From an uncultured Bacteroidales bacterium (lineage in GTDB: Bacteria > Bacteroidota > Bacteroidia > Bacteroidales > Paludibacteraceae), in NCBI GenBank assembly GCA_946184195.1, contig CAMHEP010000047.1, positions 1-9,939 on the forward strand: DNA of 9,939 bases, read 5' to 3'. The notes below the pieces were generated by a model, which was not told the DNA's origin, ran no database searches, and saw only the letters and a list, made by a program, of their open reading frames with translations. Positions within the stretch are counted from its first letter, which is position 1. Every line of letters begins with the position of its first letter. Made by a program: the position numbers and the translations under genes. Positions 6,214 through 9,939 of the stretch are shown here, one piece after another.

Positions 6214-7527
6214 TTATTTGGCGCGAATAAAAATCTGTACGGGAGTACCTGCGAAATCCCACCATTCGCGTAATTTGTTCTCTAAGAAACGGCGATAGGG
6301 CTCCTTCACATACTGGGGCAGATTGGCAAAAAAGACAAAAGTCGGTATCTGCGTATTGGGTAGTTGCGTACAGTATTTAATCTTGATGTATTTGCCCTTG
6401 GTTGCCGGGGGCGGATAATTCTCGATGAGCGGTAGGAAACGCTCGTTGAGTTGCGCAGTAGGTACCTTGCGTTGTTTGTTCTCGTAGACATGCTCTGCTG
6501 TCTCAATCACCTTGAAGATACGTTGCTTGGTCAGTGCCGAGGTGAAGATAATCGGGAAGTCGGTGAACGGTGCAATACGCTCACGGATAGCTGCCTCGTA
6601 GGCTTTGATGTCCTGATTGGTCTTGCTTTCTATCAGGTCCCACTTGTTGATGCAGACCACCAACCCCTTCTTGTTCTTCTGAATGAGTGAGTATATATTC
6701 AGGTCCTGCGCCTCTATACCTCGTGTGGCATCTACCATGAGAATACATACATCACTATTCTCGATGGCACGTATGGAGCGCACGACGGAGTAATACTCCA
6801 GGTCTTCGTTCACCTTAGCCTTCTTGCGTATACCGGCAGTGTCAATAAGGTAGAAGTCCTTGCCGAACTTGGTATAACGGGTATATATACTATCGCGTGT
6901 TGTGCCGGGGATGTCCGTCACGATGGTGCGGTCCTCGCCGATGAAGGCGTTGATGATAGACGACTTACCGGCATTCGGACGACCGACAATGGCAAAGCGC
7001 GGTAGATCCTCTATCTGCTCGCCTGCCTCGTCCTTGCGGAAACGTGACACTATCTCGTCAAGCAGTTCCCCTGTCCCCAATCCGTTCTCAGCGCTGAGGA
7101 TAAACGGCTCACCTAATCCCAATTTATAGAACTCGGGTGCTCCGTATTGTTGGTCGAAACTATCTACTTTGTTGACCGCCAATACGGTCGGCTTACCCGC
7201 CTGACGCAGCAGGTGCGCTACCTCCATATCAAACTGTGTGACACCCGCGTTGACATCCACCACCAGCAACACCACATCCGCCTCGCGGATAGCCATGTCT
7301 ACCTGACGGTTGATTTCGCTCTCGAAGGTGTCGTCGGAGCCTACTACCCATCCGCCTGTGTCAATAACGGAGAACTCCTTGCCGCACCATTCGGCATGAC
7401 CATACTGGCGGTCACGAGTGGTGCCGGCCTCGCCCATGACGATTGCGCGACGGGTCTTGGTTAATCGATTGAAGAGGGTGGACTTGCCCACATTCGGGCG
7501 TCCGACGATTGCAAGTATATTCGGCAT
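6214..7527 (-). CDS. der: Ribosome assembly GTPase Der (EngA)
   Basis: Essential GTPase with two tandem G domains that binds the 50S subunit late in its assembly. It has 437 residues, the usual length. First G domain: G1 GRPNVGKST at 9-17, G3 DTGG at 56-59, G4 NKVD at 119-122 and G5 SA at 145-146. Second G domain: GRPNAGKSS at 182-190, TDIPGTTRD ending near 212, DTAG at 229-232, NKWD at 294-297 and TSA at 329-331. The rest, from about 350, is the KH-like domain with the family-typical KIKYCTQ and FANLP stretches. All nucleotide-binding residues are in place. The gene lies 39 bases after slyD and 46 before prfB; its leader ACAACAAGCAAATATG is A-rich with no Shine-Dalgarno. Confidence 0.97.
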   Translation of the reverse strand: MPNILAIVGRPNVGKSTLFNRLTKTRRAIVMGEAGTTRDRQYGHAEWCGKEFSVIDTGGWVVGSDDTFESEINRQVDMAIREADVVLLVVDVNAGVTQFDMEVAHLLRQAGKPTVLAVNKVDSFDQQYGAPEFYKLGLGEPFILSAENGLGTGELLDEIVSRFRKDEAGEQIEDLPRFAIVGRPNAGKSSIINAFIGEDRTIVTDIPGTTRDSIYTRYTKFGKDFYLIDTAGIRKKAKVNEDLEYYSVVRSIRAIENSDVCILMVDATRGIEAQDLNIYSLIQKNKKGLVVCINKWDLIESKTNQDIKAYEAAIRERIAPFTDFPIIFTSALTKQRIFKVIETAEHVYENKQRKVPTAQLNERFLPLIENYPPPATKGKYIKIKYCTQLPNTQIPTFVFFANLPQYVKEPYRRFLENKLREWWDFAGTPVQIFIRAK

Positions 7528-7566
7528 ATTTGCTTGTTGTTTTTTTACAGTTTATGAAATAGGAGT

Positions 7567-8151
7567 TTACTCGCAGCCACCACAGCAGCCTTCGCTACCG
7601 CAGCCTTTACTTTTTTTGCCACTATGGCATTTGCCTCCGCCGCAACCGCCGCAATGAGGATGGCGAATCATGTCAATCTCTTCGGCAGTAGCTTCGCGCA
7701 CTTCAATGACGGAACCGGTGAAGTGGAGATTTTCTCCTGCCAGAGGGTGGTTGAGGTCGATAGTCACCTTGTCGTCGGTAATTTCTACTACCTGAGCCAG
7801 CACACGACCGCCGTCTTCGGTGTTCATAGGGACGACATTACCCACGAATACACGCTCTGCATCAAACTCACCGTCACCGTTATAGAAGAGGTGCTTGTCC
7901 ATGTCAATCAGTCCTTTCTCATCGTATTCGCCATAGGCATCTTTCTTGTCAATACGGAAGTCGAACGTGTCTCCGTCCTGCTTGCCCTCCAGTGCCTGCT
8001 CAAAGAGCGGTAACATCATGCCCTCACCATGTAAGTAGGTGTAGGGCTGCTCTGCCTTAACACGCTGCATGAGCTCTTCTTTCTCTCCGTTCTCGCCGCC
8101 TACATACATGTCGTATGCAACGGTCACTACTTTGTCTTTGTTGATTATCAT
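7567..8151 (-). CDS. slyD: SlyD-like FKBP-type peptidyl-prolyl isomerase with Cys-rich C-terminal tail
   Basis: Cytoplasmic prolyl cis-trans isomerase and folding chaperone of the SlyD family, 194 residues. The FKBP half-domains flank the inserted chaperone (IF) domain at roughly residues 72-128. AYGEYDE at 72-78 and DLNHPLAGENLHF at 132-144 match the SlyD signatures AYGxYD and NHxLAGxxLxF. The tail from 164 on has three His (164, 166, 176) and seven Cys (167, 170, 175, 184, 189, 190, 193) among Gly, Lys and Ser. E. coli SlyD carries a His-rich tail that binds nickel for hydrogenase maturation; this tail is Cys-dominated, so it probably binds metal, but which metal is unknown. No hydrogenase gene is in view. 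It starts 35 bases after the LptD-like gene with leader GACATAAGATATG. Confidence 0.93.
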   Translation of the reverse strand: MIINKDKVVTVAYDMYVGGENGEKEELMQRVKAEQPYTYLHGEGMMLPLFEQALEGKQDGDTFDFRIDKKDAYGEYDEKGLIDMDKHLFYNGDGEFDAERVFVGNVVPMNTEDGGRVLAQVVEITDDKVTIDLNHPLAGENLHFTGSVIEVREATAEEIDMIRHPHCGGCGGGKCHSGKKSKGCGSEGCCGGCE

Positions 8152-8186
8152 ATCTTATGTCGTTTTATGTCTTTGGATAGTTTCTT

Positions 8187-9939
8187 TTACCACCAGTTGA
8201 TGGTCTTGTTTGTATTGTCTACACTGGATTTGTCGTATTTGAGGTCTGCCAGCATAGAGGCATTTACGCCAATATGGAAGGTGTAACTCTTGTAGGGGCC
8301 GAAGGGAACAAAACTTGCCGACATGTTCCAGCAGTGCAAATCGCGGTTGACGGTGAAGTTGGTATATGCAAATTTCTTGGCGTCGAAGTCATAGCTGGTG
8401 CTTGCCGATACTTTCCATCCTTGACCTAAACCAATCGTGGCGTTGAAGTTAAGGTTATGGGTGAGCTTCATCTTATAGTACATCTTGTCGTAGTCGAACT
8501 CGTTACCCGGAGCGTAGCGTATGCTATAGCTGACAGTGAGCGACCAGGGTATCTCCAGATGTTCGTATCCGTCATGATCAGCTTCGGACTTCTGTTTGCT
8601 CTCGTCTTTACGCTTACCGTTGAACACTGTTCCGTTCTCGTTGATGGAGACGGGTTGCATATTGCCATCGTCCTCTTGCTTGGCCTTCTTGTCCTTGTCG
8701 CGGGAGAACCATTTTTTGATGAGCTGGTTATTGAAGGTGTAACTCAGACTTGTACTCGTCCCTAAGAAATGTGGGAACTTGCCGTGATGCCAATACTGCT
8801 TGTTGGTGCGGACAGGTTGACTGGCGGCATTGAGTTCATACATATAGGGGTCGAACTGTCCGCTCAGGTTGATGGTGTAGTTGACCTTCGGTATTTTAAT
8901 ACGTAGGTTAACCGTAAAATTGGACCAGTTCATGGAGTCGGCGGCGAAGTTATAACCTCCGTATATACCGAGGTTATCGATAAGACTCAGTATCTTAAAC
9001 GGCTCTTTGCCTGTGGTATCCTTGCGGTTGAGATACTTCATCTCCAGATTATTCTCAACACCGAAACTCAGTGTCGCGGACATGCCCTGCGAGGCATTAC
9101 CGTAGAGTGCACCTTGATGCCGCGAGTAGGTTTGGTGAACAAAGACAGGATTCCCGCTTGCATCAGTCTTTTGTATACGGTTTCCGTTTGCATCGGTAGT
9201 ATAGATGGGTTGGTCGTAACTACCGTAATAACCCCAGCCGCTCTTTCCAAAGTCAGGATGGTACGACATGCTGACGGTGGGTGTGATGATATGACGTATC
9301 TTCTCCACACGTCCCTTGGGGAAGAGCTTGCGTATCGGGGTGTAGAAACCGTATATCTTGGTCGACATAGACATGGACACGTTGAAGTCGAAGACGTTAT
9401 AGAATCCTGTCGTCGTATCGCGTGCCAAAGCTTGTTGTACATCGTCCCAATATTGATCCACACGGGTGAAATACATACGGTCAGTCATCGATATGGAGGG
9501 AGTGATACTTAAATACTTAAACAGCATAAACGAGGCGCTGGTACTCAGATTGTGCCGCATACCGGTCTGCCAGTCCTTAAGGAAATTCGACTTGAAGACG
9601 TGGTTCTCCTTGATGTTATTGGTCTGTATCTTACCGTTTCCTGTATAGGACAGGGATATCTTCTCGTACCAACGCTGTTTACCCACAGCTTTCTTACGTT
9701 TGAAGGGGTAGATACGGCTCATCGTGACCGTTAGGTCGGGTAGGGTCATCGACATGGTCGAGTCTTTGGTACGCTGACTCACCAATGCCGACATGCTGAT
9801 GCTCCACGGACTATCAGGGAAACGCTGTGTATAGCTTACGGACGACGATTTGGTGTTCTCCGAGTTGAGCACTGCGTTGTAGTAACTATTGATATTCGAG
9901 CGGTTGTAACCTGATGTGGAGAAGTTCACACTGGCGGAG
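8187..9939 (-). CDS. lptD: LptD-like LPS-assembly outer-membrane protein, C-terminal part (5' end outside window)
   Basis: C-terminal beta-barrel portion of an outer-membrane protein of the Bacteroidota LptD type, which inserts lipopolysaccharide into the outer leaflet. The frame is open to the right edge; about 583 residues are visible, and full-length relatives are much longer, with the N-terminal OstA/jelly-roll domain lying outside. The sequence is rich in alternating aromatic/polar strands (for example MSYHPDFG, WGYYGSY, LTVSYSIRYAPGNEF) and ends in INWW, an aromatic end typical of barrel insertion signals. Strings such as PDLTVTMSRIYPFKRKK and TPTVSMSYHPDFG fit this family. A charged insert (positions 8562-8708, many Lys, Asp and Glu) is probably a surface loop. 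Near 9141-9200 a short imperfect repeat, TDANGN then TDASGN, marks another loop. A GTG at 9929 is internal rather than the start. It heads the visible part of the operon. Confidence 0.83.
   Translation of the reverse strand, partial: SASVNFSTSGYNRSNINSYYNAVLNSENTKSSSVSYTQRFPDSPWSISMSALVSQRTKDSTMSMTLPDLTVTMSRIYPFKRKKAVGKQRWYEKISLSYTGNGKIQTNNIKENHVFKSNFLKDWQTGMRHNLSTSASFMLFKYLSITPSISMTDRMYFTRVDQYWDDVQQALARDTTTGFYNVFDFNVSMSMSTKIYGFYTPIRKLFPKGRVEKIRHIITPTVSMSYHPDFGKSGWGYYGSYDQPIYTTDANGNRIQKTDASGNPVFVHQTYSRHQGALYGNASQGMSATLSFGVENNLEMKYLNRKDTTGKEPFKILSLIDNLGIYGGYNFAADSMNWSNFTVNLRIKIPKVNYTINLSGQFDPYMYELNAASQPVRTNKQYWHHGKFPHFLGTSTSLSYTFNNQLIKKWFSRDKDKKAKQEDDGNMQPVSINENGTVFNGKRKDESKQKSEADHDGYEHLEIPWSLTVSYSIRYAPGNEFDYDKMYYKMKLTHNLNFNATIGLGQGWKVSASTSYDFDAKKFAYTNFTVNRDLHCWNMSASFVPFGPYKSYTFHIGVNASMLADLKYDKSSVDNTNKTINWW

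Noticed and set aside
9141..9200. TDANGN/TDASGN repeat as a sign of an Rhs/YD-repeat toxin
   Set aside because: Only two imperfect copies occur, inside a barrel protein; it is better read as a surface loop.
8187..9929. GTG at 9929 as the true start of the LptD-like gene
   Set aside because: The frame continues to the edge (Ser-Ala-Ser before the Val), and the visible part begins in mid barrel without a signal peptide.

Overview
The window looks like a chromosomal housekeeping segment from a member of the Bacteroidota, most likely the order Bacteroidales (a Prevotella-like or uncultured gut or rumen lineage). This rests on the style of the proteins: an LptD-like outer-membrane barrel of the Bacteroidota type, a secreted C1 peptidase with the active-site context QHRSGTCWAFS, a PlsB-like acyltransferase with an NHRDIVLD motif, and coaD next to an S41 processing protease. 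Start codons with clear intergenic leaders lack Shine-Dalgarno sequences and have A-rich leaders, as is usual in this phylum. Genus-level placement is not possible from the sequence alone. There is no sign of phage, insertion sequence, CRISPR, rRNA or tRNA.

Layout: positions 3-350 (+ strand) hold the C-terminal half of a PnuC-family vitamin/nucleoside transporter, cut by the left edge. Everything from 301 to the right edge lies on the - strand and reads right to left: lptD-like (cut by the right edge), slyD-like FKBP prolyl isomerase with a Cys-rich tail, der, prfB, secreted C1 (bleomycin-hydrolase-type) peptidase, single-domain YigZ-family protein, PlsB/PlsC-like acyltransferase, coaD, and S41 C-terminal processing peptidase. 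The gaps between the first five are only 30-46 bases. The last five are linked by a 4-base ATGA overlap, an 18-base gap, another ATGA overlap and a 23-base overlap. I see no Bacteroides-type promoter motif in the gaps, so all nine may form one long operon. The S41 gene and the pnuC-like gene run into each other tail to tail and overlap by 50 bases.

Functionally the operon mixes envelope biogenesis (LptD, acyltransferase, exported S41 and C1 peptidases), protein synthesis and folding (RF2, Der GTPase for 50S assembly, SlyD) and coenzyme A synthesis (CoaD). These are growth-linked functions rather than one pathway.

I did not find an undescribed system. The points worth a second look are small: the tail-to-tail coding overlap with a hairpin just beyond it, an acyltransferase catalytic motif with one extra residue, a YigZ protein reduced to one domain, an RF2 gene without the programmed frameshift and with SPY instead of SPF, and the Cys-rich SlyD tail.
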